From: Streptomyces antimycoticus
GTDB taxonomy: Bacteria; Actinomycetota; Actinomycetes; Streptomycetales; Streptomycetaceae
Direction: 5' to 3'
Assembly (NCBI RefSeq): GCF_005405925.1
Contig: NZ_BJHV01000001.1
Location: forward strand, 3,286,001-3,350,000
DNA length: 64,000 nt
In this document: in pieces, positions 25,167-35,369 of the stretch
Layout: each line of letters opens with the position of its first letter
Position numbering within the stretch: the first letter of the stretch is position 1
Position numbers and translations under genes: made by a program
The notes under the pieces: generated by a model
The model's database searches: none
The model's input: only the letters and a program-made list of their open reading frames with translations
What the model was told of the DNA's origin: nothing

Positions 25167-26192
25167 TCAGTAGTCGACCGACGCCGCCAGCGGAAGGTGA
25201 TCGCTGCCGGTCTTCGGCAGCGCCCACGCCGCGACCGGATCCACGCCCCGCACCATGATCTGGTCGATCCGCGCCATCGGGAACGAGGCGGGCCAGCTGA
25301 AGCCGAAGCCGTCGCCCGCCGCGCCCTGGGCGGACCGCATCTGCGCGGTGACGGGGGCCAGCGCCCGGTCGTTCATGGTGCCGTTCAGATCGCCGAGCAG
25401 GATCACCTTGCGGAGCCGTTCCCGGGAGATGGCCTGGCCCAGCGCCTCGGCGCTGGCGTCGCGCTGCCCGGCGGTGAAGCCCGCGTTGAACTTCACGCGC
25501 ACCGAGGGCAGATGGGCCACATAGACACCCACCTCACCGCGCGGTGTGGCGACGGTGGTGCGCAGCGCCCGCGTCCAGCCCAGTTTGATGTCCACCGGCT
25601 TGGTGCCGGACAGCGGGTACTTGCTCCACAGCCCCACCGTGCCCTGCACGGTGTGGTAGCGGTAAGTCCCCGCCAGGGCCCGCTCGTACGTGGGCACGGC
25701 CGCGCCCGTCAGCTCCTCCAGCGCCACCACATCGGCGCCCGAGCCGGCCACGTCCTCGGCGGTGCCCGTCGGGTCGGCGTTCTCCGCGTTGACGTTGTGG
25801 GTGACGACGGTCAGTTCACCGCCGCTGCCGGACTTGTCGGAGAACATCAACCCGCCGAAGAGGTTCAGCCAGACGGCGACGGGCAGCACCAGCGCGAGCA
25901 CGGCGCTGGCCGACCGCCGCACCAGACCGAGCACCAGCAGCACCGGAAGGGCCAGGCCCAGCCACGGCAGGAAGGTCTCCAGCAGGGAGCCGAGGTTGCC
26001 CACCCGGTTGGGGATGTCGGCGTGGAAGATCATGACCAGGGCGAGCAGGATCGCGATCGCCGCCAGCACCAGTCCGCGCCGCCAGATACCGCGATCGTCC
26101 CGGAACCGGTCGAGCAGGCGGCCGATCCGGGAGCCCGATCGCCCGGGCGCGTCCCCGAGCTGTCGCGTCTCCTGCGTGTACGCCTGCGTCAT
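25167..26192 (-). CDS. Membrane-anchored endonuclease/exonuclease/phosphatase-fold protein
   Basis: A 341-residue protein. The first 120 residues hold three membrane helices (RGLVLAAIAILLALVMIF; FLPWLGLALPVLLVLGLV; ASAVLALVLPVAVWLNLFGG). The rest is an EEP domain on the outer face: THNVNAENAD near residue 131, ALEEL near 159, ILLGDLNGTMND near 268 and the terminal GSDHLPLAASVDY with the catalytic His-Asp. Such proteins hydrolyse phosphodiesters; nucleic acid, phospholipid and sugar-phosphate substrates are all possible. Its 3' end abuts a minisatellite. It is monocistronic. Confidence 0.85.
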   Translation of the reverse strand: MTQAYTQETRQLGDAPGRSGSRIGRLLDRFRDDRGIWRRGLVLAAIAILLALVMIFHADIPNRVGNLGSLLETFLPWLGLALPVLLVLGLVRRSASAVLALVLPVAVWLNLFGGLMFSDKSGSGGELTVVTHNVNAENADPTGTAEDVAGSGADVVALEELTGAAVPTYERALAGTYRYHTVQGTVGLWSKYPLSGTKPVDIKLGWTRALRTTVATPRGEVGVYVAHLPSVRVKFNAGFTAGQRDASAEALGQAISRERLRKVILLGDLNGTMNDRALAPVTAQMRSAQGAAGDGFGFSWPASFPMARIDQIMVRGVDPVAAWALPKTGSDHLPLAASVDY

Positions 26193-26364
26193 TCGTCGTC
26201 CCTCACTGCCTCAACTGCCGCGCCTTGGCTACGACCCTAGGTGATGACCAGGGCTTTTCCGGACGCCCCCGAAGCGTCTCCCGTCCGAGGACGTCGGGTC
26301 GGCGGCCGGGAGTTCCACATCCCTGCGCGGGAGGGGGTGTTGTGACACAACAGGCACAAACCGC

Positions 26365-26973
26365 TCAGCGGCGTGGGGAGACCCCTTCCAGGACCGTGTC
26401 GACGATCCGCTCGGCCAGCCCGTCGGGGAGTTCCTTCCACTCGTGGAGCATGGCGCGGGCGAGCATCGGGCCGGTGAAGAGGTCGGCGAGCAGCTCCAGA
26501 TCCACATCGGCGCGGATCTCACCGCTCTCGCGCCCCCGCCGCAGCACGGCGCGCAGGGTCGCGCGGCGGGCCGCTATGACGTTCTCGTCGTAGGCCCGCC
26601 ACAGCTCCTTGTGCGCGTGCATCTGGGTGATGACGCTGCGCAGCAGGGCGGAGTGGCGCTTGGCGAGCCCGCGGCGGCGCATGAACTCCAGGACGGTGAC
26701 GAGGTCGTCGCGCACCGAGACCCCGGCCGGCTCGGGGCTGGGCTCCTCCAGGGAGCGCAGCACATCGAGCATCAGGGCGTCCTTACCGGGCCAGCGGCGG
26801 TAGACGGTGGCCTTGCCGACGCCCGCCTCGCGGGCGATCCCCTCGATCGACAGCCCGCCGACCGAGGCGCCCTCCTCCAGCAGCCGCAGCGCGGCCTCGA
26901 TGATCGCGGCGTCGGCGGCAGGGCTGCGGGGGCGGCCGCGGAGTTTGGGGGCGGAGCTCTCCGGTGCGGTCAT
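26365..26973 (-). CDS. TetR-family repressor of the adjacent DHA2 exporter
   Basis: A 202-residue repressor. The N-terminal helix-turn-helix region reads [20 protein letters not shown], then [21 protein letters not shown] (residues 24-64), followed by a helical ligand domain. The ATG at 26973 overlaps the stop of the upstream MFS gene (ATGA), so repressor and pump are translated from one mRNA. The perfect palindrome at 28613-28640 in front of that mRNA is the obvious operator. Ligand unknown; it is probably a substrate of the pump. Confidence 0.9.
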   Translation of the reverse strand: MTAPESSAPKLRGRPRSPAADAAIIEAALRLLEEGASVGGLSIEGIAREAGVGKATVYRRWPGKDALMLDVLRSLEEPSPEPAGVSVRDDLVTVLEFMRRRGLAKRHSALLRSVITQMHAHKELWRAYDENVIAARRATLRAVLRRGRESGEIRADVDLELLADLFTGPMLARAMLHEWKELPDGLAERIVDTVLEGVSPRR

Positions 26974-28595
26974 CGGTCGGCCGACGCCTCCTTCCGCGGA
27001 TGCGGCCGCCCGCTGTCGGGGGCCTCGCCGGAGGCGCCCTTGCCGGGCAGGAAGGCGAGAACGACCAGCGCGCCGAAGAGGGCGACGCCCGCCGAGCCGA
27101 GGGCGGTGACATGCATGGCGTGGACGAAGGCGTCCTGCGCGGGGCCCACCAGCTCCTGGCCCCTGGGCCCCAGCTTCTCGGCGACTCCCAGGGTGGCCTC
27201 GACGGACTCGCCCGCCGAGTGCCGTACGGAGTCGGGGAGTCCGGGCACGGCGGCCAGGGTGTCCCGGATGCCCTCGCGGTAGGCGGAGGAGAGCACCGAG
27301 CCGAGCACGGCGACCCCGAGCGCGCCGCCGACCTGCCGGAAGGTGTTGTTGAGCGCCGAGCCGGAGCCGGCCTTCTGGCGCGGCAGCGCCTGCATGATCG
27401 CGGTGGTCACCGGCGGCATGATATGCGCCATTCCGGCGCCCTGGGCGAAGAACAGCAGCTCCAGCACGACGATCGGGGTGTCCACGCCCAGCAGCAGGAA
27501 CCCCGACATGGTGGCGGCCACCAGCAGCATGCCGCCGGTGCACACCGCGCGGGCGCCGAACCGCTCGACGACCAGCCGGGCGCGCGGGGCGAAGATCAGC
27601 TGCGCCACGGCCAGTGGCAGGATCAGCAGCCCGGATTCGAGCGCGCTGTAGCCGCGCACGCTCTGGGTGTAGAAGACCATGAAGAAGGTCACGCCCATGA
27701 GGGCGAAGAAGACCAGGGCGACGGCGCCGATGGCGGCGGAGAAGGCCGGGTTGCGGAAGTAGCCGATATCGATGGCCGGGTGGCGGCTGCGCTTCTCGTG
27801 CAGCACGAACAGGACCAGGACGGCGAGCCCGGCGGCGATGGAGCCCAGCACCTGGGCGTCGGTGAAGTCGGCGAGCTGGCCGCCCTTGATGATGCCGTAG
27901 ACCAGCAGCACGAGCCCGACGACGGACAGCAGCACACCCGGTGGGTCGACCCGGCCGGGCGCGGGGTCCCTGGAATCGGGGACGAGCAGCACCATCGCGA
28001 TCAGTCCGACGATCACGATCGGCACATTGACGAAGAAGACCGAGCCCCACCAGAAGTGCTCCAGCAGCAGTCCGCCGGTGATCGGGCCGATGGCGATGGC
28101 GAGCCCCACCGCGGCGACCCAGATGCCGATCGCCTTGGCCTGTTCCTCGCGTTCGAAGACATTGACCAGGATGGCGAGGGTCGCGGGCATCACGAAGGCG
28201 GCGCCAAGACCCATGAGCGCCCGGAAGCCGATGAGTTCACCGGGTGAGCCGGAGAAGGCGGCGAGCACCGAACCCGCGCCGAACACCACCATCCCGCCGA
28301 GCAGGACCTTCTTACGGCCGATCCGGTCGCCGAGGATGCCCGCGGTGAACAGCAGCCCGGCGAAGACCAGCGTGTAGGAGTTGATCGCCCACTCGAGCTG
28401 GCTCTGGGTGGCCCCGAGCCCGGTGGGCCCCGGCGAGGCGATCGTCTTCATCGCCACGTTGAGTATCGAGTTGTCGAGGACGACGACCAGGACGCTGAAC
28501 ATCAGGACGACGAGGATCGCCCAGCGTCTGCGGTAGATCGCCTCGGGGACGCCGGACCCGTCCGGGGCGCCCTGGGTGCTGGATGGGGAGGCCAT
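26970..28595 (-). CDS. MFS multidrug exporter, DHA2 family (14 helices)
   Basis: A 541-residue transporter with 14 predicted membrane segments. Diagnostic stretches are [14 protein letters not shown] (motif D1) near residue 40, [13 protein letters not shown] (motif A) near 88, and a motif-C-like [21 protein letters not shown] near 168. It is most like EmrB/QacA-type exporters used for antibiotics and toxic organics. First gene of a two-gene operon with the TetR gene, under a palindromic operator. The C-terminal 70 residues include an Asp/His-rich cytoplasmic tail. The substrate cannot be inferred. Confidence 0.92.
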   Translation of the reverse strand: MASPSSTQGAPDGSGVPEAIYRRRWAILVVLMFSVLVVVLDNSILNVAMKTIASPGPTGLGATQSQLEWAINSYTLVFAGLLFTAGILGDRIGRKKVLLGGMVVFGAGSVLAAFSGSPGELIGFRALMGLGAAFVMPATLAILVNVFEREEQAKAIGIWVAAVGLAIAIGPITGGLLLEHFWWGSVFFVNVPIVIVGLIAMVLLVPDSRDPAPGRVDPPGVLLSVVGLVLLVYGIIKGGQLADFTDAQVLGSIAAGLAVLVLFVLHEKRSRHPAIDIGYFRNPAFSAAIGAVALVFFALMGVTFFMVFYTQSVRGYSALESGLLILPLAVAQLIFAPRARLVVERFGARAVCTGGMLLVAATMSGFLLLGVDTPIVVLELLFFAQGAGMAHIMPPVTTAIMQALPRQKAGSGSALNNTFRQVGGALGVAVLGSVLSSAYREGIRDTLAAVPGLPDSVRHSAGESVEATLGVAEKLGPRGQELVGPAQDAFVHAMHVTALGSAGVALFGALVVLAFLPGKGASGEAPDSGRPHPRKEASADR

Positions 28596-28612
28596 GACGC
28601 CCAGGCTAGGCG

Positions 28613-28640
28613 CAATACGATACGAGACCGTATCGTATTG
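28613..28640 (-). promoter_or_regulatory. Perfect palindromic TetR operator
   Basis: Two 12-base arms, CAATACGATACG and CGTATCGTATTG, match perfectly around a 4-base centre, 18 bases upstream of the MFS start codon. The AT content is high for this genome and TATCGT-like -10 sequences lie inside it, so binding would block the promoter. Confidence 0.8.
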
Positions 28641-28817
28641 GAAGATCTTTGCGAGGGTTTTGGCCGACGGCCCGGAGAAGGGGCCCGCGAAAAGGTGGTC
28701 AAGGCCACCGCCCGGGGGATCCGGGCCCACTTTCGCCCCGGCAGGAGCCGTGCCAGCATGGGGTTGGTCCGGGGACGCCGTCAGGGCGCCTCGAGATGAT
28801 GAACAGGAGCCGTAGCG

Positions 28818-29678
28818 ATGACGCACGTCAATCCTGCGCAGAAGCAGTCCGAGAAGGCCCTCTACGGGGGCACGAGCTCCCGCCGCATCACCGTCCGTGA
28901 CATCGCGGCCGCCAAGGAGCGCGCCGAGAAGTGGCCGATGCTCACCGCCTACGACGCGATGACCGCGTCCGTCTTCGACCAGGCGGGCATCCCGGTGCTG
29001 CTGGTCGGCGACTCGATGGGCAACTGCCACCTGGGCTATGAGTCCACCGTCCCCGTCACCATGGACGAGATCGCGCTGCTCTCCGCCGCCGTGGTCCGCG
29101 GCACCCGGCGCGCCCTCGTCGTCGGCGACCTGCCCTTCGGCTCGTACCAGGAGGGCCCGGTGCAGGCGCTGCGCAACGCCACCCGCCTGGTCAAGGAGGC
29201 GGGCGTGGGCGCCGTGAAGCTGGAGGGCGGGGAGCGCTCGGCCCATCAGATCGAGCTGCTGGTCCAGTCCGGCATCCCCGTCATGGCGCATGTGGGCCTG
29301 ACCCCGCAGTCCGTCAACGCCTACGGCGGCTATCCGGTCCAGGGGCGCGGCGAGGAGGCGGCCCAGCAGCTGCTGCGGGACGCCAAGGCGGTGCAGGACG
29401 CGGGCGCCTTCGCGGTCGTCCTGGAGCTGGTCCCGGCCGAGCTGGCCGCCGAGGTGACCCGCTCGCTGCACATCCCCACCATCGGCATCGGCGCCGGGTC
29501 CGCGTGCGATGCCCAGGTCCTGGTGTGGACGGACATGGCGGGCATGACCGACGGCCGGGTGCCGCGCTTCGTCAAGCAGTACGCACAGCTGCGCCAGGGC
29601 CTGGGCGACGCGGCGCGGGCCTTCGCGGAGGACGTCGTCGGCGGGGCCTACCCGGCCGAGGAGCACTCCTTCCACTAG
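28818..29678 (+). CDS. panB: 3-methyl-2-oxobutanoate hydroxymethyltransferase PanB
   Basis: A 286-residue enzyme that transfers a methylene group from 5,10-methylene-tetrahydrofolate to alpha-ketoisovalerate, making ketopantoate for pantothenate and coenzyme A. The TIM-barrel motifs are clear: [17 protein letters not shown] near residue 41, [12 protein letters not shown] near 64, GAVKLEGGE near 132, MAHVGLTPQ near 156 and [19 protein letters not shown] near 215. ATG 28818 follows GGAGCC. It is divergent from the TetR/MFS operon and ends at a strong terminator. panC and panD are not in this window. Confidence 0.97.
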   Translation: MTHVNPAQKQSEKALYGGTSSRRITVRDIAAAKERAEKWPMLTAYDAMTASVFDQAGIPVLLVGDSMGNCHLGYESTVPVTMDEIALLSAAVVRGTRRALVVGDLPFGSYQEGPVQALRNATRLVKEAGVGAVKLEGGERSAHQIELLVQSGIPVMAHVGLTPQSVNAYGGYPVQGRGEEAAQQLLRDAKAVQDAGAFAVVLELVPAELAAEVTRSLHIPTIGIGAGSACDAQVLVWTDMAGMTDGRVPRFVKQYAQLRQGLGDAARAFAEDVVGGAYPAEEHSFH

Positions 29679-29724
29679 GCACGGGCCAACGGCCGCCAGG
29701 CCCCACGAGCCACTGCGGTACAAC

Positions 29725-29760
29725 GACAGCCCGCCGATCTTCCCCCGTCGGCGGGCTGTC
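29725..29760 (+). terminator. panB terminator
   Basis: A perfect 13-base stem (GACAGCCCGCCGA with its complement) with a 10-base pyrimidine-rich loop, 47 bases after the panB stop. There is no U-tract, as is usual in Streptomyces. Confidence 0.8.
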
Positions 29761-29807
29761 TGCCGCTTGTCGGCGGTCTGTCGGTGGCGGCTGTCATCCT
29801 GGGCGGC

Positions 29808-30818
29808 ATGACGCGGGAACAGAGGATCAGGGACGGCAACGCGGTCGAAGTTCGGGGGCTGGTCAAGCACTTCGGTGACACCAAGGCCGTCGACGGAGTG
29901 GATCTGGACGTGCCGGAGGGCACCGTCCTGGGTGTGCTCGGCCCCAATGGCGCCGGTAAGACGACACTTGTCCGCTGTCTGTCCACCCTGCTGTTGCCGG
30001 ACGCCGGCACCGCGGTGGTGGCCGGGTACGACGTGGTGCGCCAGCCCCGGCAGCTGCGCCGCACCATCGGGCTGACCGGGCAGTACGCCTCGGTCGACGA
30101 GAAGCTCCCCGGCTGGGAGAACCTCTACATGATCGGGCGGCTGCTCGATCTCTCCCGCAAGGAGGCCCGGGCGCGGGCGGACACCCTGCTCGAGCGGTTC
30201 TCGCTCACCGAGGCCGGCAAGCGGCGCGTGTTCTCCTACTCCGGCGGTATGCGCCGCCGGCTCGACCTGGCCGCGTCCATGATCGGCCGGCCCTCGGTGC
30301 TCTATCTGGACGAGCCGACGACGGGTCTGGACCCGCACTCGCGTAACGAGGTGTGGGACGAGGTCAGGCGGATGGTCGCCGACGGGGCCACCGTGCTGCT
30401 GACCACCCAGTACATGGAGGAGGCCGAGCAGCTCGCCGACAACCTGACGGTGGTCGACCGGGGCAGGGTCATCGCCGAAGGCCGGGTGCACGAGCTCAAG
30501 GCCAAGGTCGGCGGCCGCACCCTGCAGATCCGCCCGTCCGACCCCGGCGAGGTGCACCGCATGGTCGGCGCCATCACCCAGGCGGGCCTCGACGGCATCG
30601 GCGGCGCGACCGCCGACGTGGAGGAGGGCCAGGTCAGTGTGCCCATCGCCAGCGACGAGCAGCTGACCGCCCTGATCGGTCTGCTCAGTGAGCGCGGTTT
30701 CACGATCTCCGGGATCGACACCCATATGCCCAGCCTGGACGAGGTCTTCCTGGCCATCACCGGCCGGAAGGCATCCGCACCGCAGGACAACAAGACGCTG
30801 GAAGAGGTCGCCGCGTGA
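29808..30818 (+). CDS. ABC transporter ATPase, DrrA (daunorubicin resistance) type
   Basis: A 336-residue nucleotide-binding subunit. The Walker [10 protein letters not shown] lies near residue 47, the signature YSGGMRRR near 144, Walker [14 protein letters not shown] near 164, and the switch [13 protein letters not shown] near 200. The C-terminal 90 residues are the extra domain typical of DrrA-like ATPases. I chose ATG 29808 rather than the upstream in-frame ATG at 29784, which gives a hydrophobic extra leader. Stop overlaps the GTG of the permease. Together they would export a hydrophobic compound; the substrate is unknown and no biosynthetic cluster is adjacent. Confidence 0.92.
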   Translation: MTREQRIRDGNAVEVRGLVKHFGDTKAVDGVDLDVPEGTVLGVLGPNGAGKTTLVRCLSTLLLPDAGTAVVAGYDVVRQPRQLRRTIGLTGQYASVDEKLPGWENLYMIGRLLDLSRKEARARADTLLERFSLTEAGKRRVFSYSGGMRRRLDLAASMIGRPSVLYLDEPTTGLDPHSRNEVWDEVRRMVADGATVLLTTQYMEEAEQLADNLTVVDRGRVIAEGRVHELKAKVGGRTLQIRPSDPGEVHRMVGAITQAGLDGIGGATADVEEGQVSVPIASDEQLTALIGLLSERGFTISGIDTHMPSLDEVFLAITGRKASAPQDNKTLEEVAA

Positions 30819-31639
30819 GTACGGCCACGATGACCGCGCCCGTACGGGGAAAGAGCGACGGCCGGATCGGCGCCCGCGCCAATCTGCGCCACATCGGCGC
30901 GCTGGTGCGGCGCAACGCCCTGCAGATCAGGTACCAACCGTTCGCGATGTTCGACGCCCTGGCGATGCCGATCGTCTTCGCGCTGCTGTTCACCTATGTC
31001 TTCGGCGGCGCGATGACGGGCGGCAACCGCTCCGAGTACGTCAACTACTTCATCCCCGGCCTGATGGCGATGGGCGGGCTCAACATCGCGATGTCGATCG
31101 GCAGCGGCGTCAACGACGACTTCAACAAGGGCGTCATGGACCGCTTCCGCACGCTGCCGATCGCCCGCTCCTCGGTGCTGATCGCCAAGCTGGTCGTGGA
31201 GTGCGGCCGGATGCTGGTGTCCACTTTCGTCCTGCTGATCATGGGCTTCATCATGGGCTTCGAGCTCAAGACCGGGCCGCTGGAGCTGTTGGCCGCGGTG
31301 GCGCTGGCCGTGCTCTTCGGATCCTCGCTGACCTGGATCTTCATGCTGCTGGGCATGTCGCTGCCCACCCCGCAGGCGGTCAGCGGCATGGGCTTCCTGG
31401 TGATAATGCCCCTGCAGTTCGGCTCGTCCATCTTCGCCCCGACCGCCACCATGCCGGACTGGCTGCGGTCCTTCACCGAGTACAACCCGCTGTCCCGGCT
31501 CGCGGACGCCGCACGGGCGCTGACCAGCGGCCATGGCGCGATAGCCGAGCCGGTGACGGTGACCCTGAGCTGGACGGTGGCCATCACGGTGCTCGTGGCG
31601 CCGCTCGCGGTGCGCAAGTTCCGCAACAAGACCACCTGA
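30815..31639 (+). CDS. ABC-2 type export permease, DrrB type
   Basis: A 274-residue membrane subunit with six helices, from [22 protein letters not shown] near residue 46 to [21 protein letters not shown] at the end. It has the family motifs [18 protein letters not shown] and [21 protein letters not shown] 30815 overlaps the stop of the ATPase gene, so the pair is translationally coupled and forms one exporter. A bidirectional terminator follows. Confidence 0.92.
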   Translation: MSTATMTAPVRGKSDGRIGARANLRHIGALVRRNALQIRYQPFAMFDALAMPIVFALLFTYVFGGAMTGGNRSEYVNYFIPGLMAMGGLNIAMSIGSGVNDDFNKGVMDRFRTLPIARSSVLIAKLVVECGRMLVSTFVLLIMGFIMGFELKTGPLELLAAVALAVLFGSSLTWIFMLLGMSLPTPQAVSGMGFLVIMPLQFGSSIFAPTATMPDWLRSFTEYNPLSRLADAARALTSGHGAIAEPVTVTLSWTVAITVLVAPLAVRKFRNKTT

Positions 31640-31659
31640 CGGTCCACGGTCTCGAGCCA

Positions 31660-31695
31660 CCGGCCGGGCGCACCCTACGGGGGGCGCCCGGCCGG
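31660..31695. terminator. Bidirectional terminator
   Basis: A perfect 12-base stem CCGGCCGGGCGC/GCGCCCGGCCGG with a 12-base loop, in the 105-base gap between the exporter permease and the convergent SARP gene. Confidence 0.7.
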
Positions 31696-31744
31696 CCATC
31701 GTGTCCTCACTCCCCGTGCTTCCCGGACCCGCTCACCGGCCCGC

Positions 31745-34700
31745 TCAGACCAGCACGATGGCCTCGTCCAGGGTGAGGCCGCCGCCCTCGGCATGGGCCC
31801 GCTCGTACGCGGCGTCCCCGAACTCGGCCCGCACCGCGGCCTCGGTCCGCTCCCGGCGCGCCCGCTCACTGGCGGAGACCCGGTACTGCTGGGGCTTGCG
31901 CAGCGCGTCGTACGCCCCCAGCAGCCGCGCCGCCCGGGCCCGCTCCGCCCCGCCGAGGCCGCTCAGCGCCTCGGCGGCGGTCAGCAGATGGGTCACCGGG
32001 ATGAACGGCGCGACCATCTCCGTCATCCGGCCAGTGGTCTTCGCCAGCGCACCGCGCACGGTCGTCAGGGCGTCGCCCGGCCGTCCCTCCAGCAGCTCCA
32101 GCCAGGCCAGCATCCCCTCCACCATGCCCTCGAACATATGCAGCGCCCGGTGCTCGAACTCCCCGTGCAAGGTGGACAGAAGGGTCCGCGCCTCCGCGAG
32201 GCGGCCCGTGGTGCCGTAGCGCTGCGCCAGATGGATCCGGGCGTACGACAGCGCCTCGGCGCCCGCATGCTGCCCCTGCTCGACCACCTCGCGCAGCATC
32301 CGCTCGCCCTCGGCGGCCTTCTCCTCGTCACCGAACTCCACGAACAGCCCGGCCAGCCGGGACCGCAGGAACGTCACCTGGTCATGGGCCCCGAGCTCCT
32401 GGGCGCAGCGGATCGCCGCGCGGTAGTCCGCGGCCGCGGCCGCGCCCTCGCCGCGCTTCTCCCAGGTCTCGCCGCGGCCGGCCAGCGCCTCCGCCTCGCC
32501 CCATACGTCACCGAGCCTGCGGAAGATCGCCAGGCTTTCATCGGCGTCACGGGTGGTCGCGTCCTGGTGCTCGCCGCTGCGATCCCGGTAGAACTTGGCC
32601 CGCAGCTGGAGGGTGAACGCCAGCTCCCATGCGTAGTCCAGCTCCCGGCAGGCGCGCACCGCCTCGTCGGCCATCTCCCGCAGCAGGACGAAGTCCCCCT
32701 TGAGGATCACCGCGAAGAACCACAGGATGCCCGGGAGACGGCAGGTCTGGGGCAGCCCCGGCCGGTAGGCGGAGACGATGCCCTCCAGCTCGCGCTGGGT
32801 GTCGTCGCCCACCATGGCCCGGAGGTCGCCGTCGATGTTGGCCAGCGCGTACAGCCGCACTCCGCGCCGCGCCTCCGCCAGCAGCTCGGGCTCCATCGGC
32901 GGCGGGGCGGCCGTGCAGCTGACGTACAGCGGCGGCGCGGGGGCCACGGGCGGTGCGAAGGGGCTCGGCCCGAGGTCGGCCGCGGCGGTCGCCCAATGGC
33001 GCGCCTCGCCGCGGTGGCCGCGCAGATGCCAGAACCAGCCGAGCGAGAGGACCAGGCACAGCGCCTCCTGCTCATCGCGGGCGGCCACGGCCCGGCGCAG
33101 CGCGGTGCGCAGATTCTCGTGCTCCGTCTCCAGCCGGACCAGCCAGTGGCGCTGTGCGGGACCGCGCAGCAGCGGATCGGCGGTACGGGCCACCTCCCGG
33201 TAGGCGACCAGATGGCGCTGTTCGACCGCGGCCCGCTCGCCGGACTCGTCCAGCCGCTCCGCCGCGTATTCGGCGACGGTCTCCAGCAGCCGGTACCGCA
33301 TCTCCCCGTCCGTCCCGGGCTCCGGTCCGGGCGCGGTGACGACCAGCGATTTATCCACAAGGGAGCCGAGCAGCGCGGCCACGTCCCGGGGCTCCACGGC
33401 CCCGGCGCGCTGTTCACGTTCCGCGTGCTCTGCGTGCTCTACGTGCTCTGCGTGCTCTTCGGGGCGTCCGCGCACCGCCTCGGCCGCGTCCGCGCACACC
33501 GCCTCCGCCTCGGTCAGACCGCAGCCTCCGGCGAAGACGGACAGCCGGGCGAGCACGGTGCGTTCCGGGGCGTCGAGCAGGTCCCAGGACCAGTCGACGA
33601 CGGCTCGCAGGGTCTGCTGGCGGGGCAGCGCCGTACGGCTGCCGCTGGTCAGGAGGCGGAAGCGGTCGTCCAGGCGGTCGGCGAGCTGCCGTGGGGTGAG
33701 CAGCCGCAGCCGCGCCGCGGCCAGCTCGATCGCCAGGGGCAGTCCGTCGAGGCGCCGGCAGATCTCGGCGCACGCGGCCGGATCGTCCTCGGTACGGAAA
33801 CCGGGCCGGGCCGCCGCGCCCCGGTCCTGGAGCAGCCGCAGCGCGACGGGGTCGGGCAGCGGCTCCACGGGACGCACCAACTCGCCCGGGACGGCGAGGG
33901 GTTCGCGGCTGGTGGCCAGGATCGTGACCCCGGGACACTGGGCGAGCAGGGACTCGGCGAGGTGGGCCGCGGCCGCGACGAGGTGTTCGCAGTTGTCGAG
34001 CACGATCAGCATCCGGCGCGGGGCGCAGTGCTCGATGAGCCGGGCGCGCGGATCGCGCACGGCCGGGTCGGTCGCGGCGCGCAGCCCTTCGGGCGAGGTG
34101 CCGAGGAGGACCGTCTCGCGCCCCCCGACCGCGCTGAGCACCGTCTCCGGAACGGTCTCGGGGTCGTCGACGGGCGCGAGCTCGGCCAGCCACACCCCGT
34201 CCGGCCAGTCGGGCGCGAACGATTCGGCGGCCTCCTGCGACAGCCGCGTCTTCCCGGCGCCGCCGGGCCCGAGGAGGGTGATCAGCCGGTGACCGGACAG
34301 ATCGCCGCGCAGGGTCGCCAGATCGGCCTCGCGGCCGACGAAGCTGGTCAGCCGGGCCCGCAGATTGCCACCGCCGCTGCGGGCGGGGGCGGGGGCCGGG
34401 CGGGGCGGTAGGGGAGAGCCCTCATCGGCCGCCGCCAGCAGCTCGGCGTACAGCCCCCGCAGCTCCGGCCCCGGATCGGCGCCCAGCCGCTCGGCGATCT
34501 CCGTACGGATCACCTCGTACGCGGCCAGCGCCTCCGCCACCCGCCCCACGTCCCGCAGGGCCCGGATGCGCAGCGCGTGCAGCGGCTCGTCCAAGGGGTG
34601 GCCGTCGCAGAGCCCGGTGAGCGCGGGGAGGGCCTGGGCGGGGCGGCCGAGCGCGAGGTCGGCGGCGAGCCGGGCGCGCCGCGCGTCCAGCCGTCGCGCC

Positions 34701-35146
34701 TCGGCGCGGGCGACGGGCGCGGTGGCGTCGGGCAGATCGCTGAGCGCCGGCCCGCGCCACAGCGCGAGCGCGGCGTCGAGCAGATCGACGGCCTTGGCCG
34801 GATCGCCGTCGGCGAGGGCGTGGGCGCCCTCCTCCGCGAGCCGTTCGAAGCGGTGCAGATCGACGTCGTCGGGGTCGGCGCTCAGCCGGTACCCGCCCGG
34901 GACGGACTCCACGGCGTCCTTGCCGAGCGCCCGCCGCAGCCGCCCGACCAGCGCCTGCAGCGCGCCGTGCCCGTCGGCGGGCGGATCGGTGATCCAGATC
35001 TCCCCGATCAGCGCCCCGGTGGTCCGCGCCTGCCCGGGCGCCAGCGCGAGCGCCGCCAGCAGCGCACGCAGCCGCGCCCCGCCGACGTCCACGGGGGTGC
35101 CGTCGTCGTGGCGGGCCTGGGTGGTGCCGAGGATGCCGTAGCGCAC
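31745..35146 (-). CDS. Large SARP/AfsR-like regulator: BTAD plus NB-ARC ATPase plus TPR-like repeats
   Basis: A 1133-residue transcriptional activator. Residues 1-95 are the winged-helix DNA-binding domain (VRYGILGTTQARHDDGTPVD, ALVGRLRRALG) and residues 95-245 the BTAD. About residues 275-560 are an NB-ARC-type switch ATPase (SFVGREADLATL, Walker A LLGPGGAGKTRL, IVLDNCEHL, LATSREPL, GLPLAIELAAARL). The remainder is helical repeats. A short HAEHVEHAEHAE tract lies near residue 640. The GTG at 35146 starts the DNA-binding fold; the frame is open to 35560 but through low-complexity and antisense sequence. Members of this type control antibiotic or developmental genes. The only nearby candidate target is the adjacent convergent DrrAB-type exporter. 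Confidence 0.9.
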   Translation of the reverse strand: MRYGILGTTQARHDDGTPVDVGGARLRALLAALALAPGQARTTGALIGEIWITDPPADGHGALQALVGRLRRALGKDAVESVPGGYRLSADPDDVDLHRFERLAEEGAHALADGDPAKAVDLLDAALALWRGPALSDLPDATAPVARAEARRLDARRARLAADLALGRPAQALPALTGLCDGHPLDEPLHALRIRALRDVGRVAEALAAYEVIRTEIAERLGADPGPELRGLYAELLAAADEGSPLPPRPAPAPARSGGGNLRARLTSFVGREADLATLRGDLSGHRLITLLGPGGAGKTRLSQEAAESFAPDWPDGVWLAELAPVDDPETVPETVLSAVGGRETVLLGTSPEGLRAATDPAVRDPRARLIEHCAPRRMLIVLDNCEHLVAAAAHLAESLLAQCPGVTILATSREPLAVPGELVRPVEPLPDPVALRLLQDRGAAARPGFRTEDDPAACAEICRRLDGLPLAIELAAARLRLLTPRQLADRLDDRFRLLTSGSRTALPRQQTLRAVVDWSWDLLDAPERTVLARLSVFAGGCGLTEAEAVCADAAEAVRGRPEEHAEHVEHAEHAEREQRAGAVEPRDVAALLGSLVDKSLVVTAPGPEPGTDGEMRYRLLETVAEYAAERLDESGERAAVEQRHLVAYREVARTADPLLRGPAQRHWLVRLETEHENLRTALRRAVAARDEQEALCLVLSLGWFWHLRGHRGEARHWATAAADLGPSPFAPPVAPAPPLYVSCTAAPPPMEPELLAEARRGVRLYALANIDGDLRAMVGDDTQRELEGIVSAYRPGLPQTCRLPGILWFFAVILKGDFVLLREMADEAVRACRELDYAWELAFTLQLRAKFYRDRSGEHQDATTRDADESLAIFRRLGDVWGEAEALAGRGETWEKRGEGAAAAADYRAAIRCAQELGAHDQVTFLRSRLAGLFVEFGDEEKAAEGERMLREVVEQGQHAGAEALSYARIHLAQRYGTTGRLAEARTLLSTLHGEFEHRALHMFEGMVEGMLAWLELLEGRPGDALTTVRGALAKTTGRMTEMVAPFIPVTHLLTAAEALSGLGGAERARAARLLGAYDALRKPQQYRVSASERARRERTEAAVRAEFGDAAYERAHAEGGGLTLDEAIVLV

Positions 35147-35174
35147 GGCCCCATTCTGATGGATGCCCGTCTCC

Positions 35175-35335
35175 CGGCCGACCGCGCCTGCCCCGGCCGT
35201 TCTCCCGCTGACCCCGGCCCGGCCATTCTCCCGTTCCCCGTGGCCCCGGCCGCTCCCCCCGTTTCCCCTGGCCCGGCCGTCTTGCCGTTTACCCTGGCCC
35301 GGAACTCCGCGCCCCCTGTTCGACGTTTCCCCCTC
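35175..35335. repeat. Degenerate GCCCCGGCCG-type direct repeats in a promoter gap
   Basis: Several imperfect copies of CCCCGGCCGTTCTCCCG-like units fill most of the space between the SARP start and the M50 protease start. No gene or clear promoter was identified. Confidence 0.4.
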
Positions 35336-35369
35336 AGCGCTCACCAGCCCGTATGGAGACCCCCACTCG

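Noticed and set aside
24967..25173. A 68-residue open frame translating the 28-base tandem repeat
   Set aside because: It merely reads the repeat units and runs into the opposite-strand gene end; no sign of a real start or domain.
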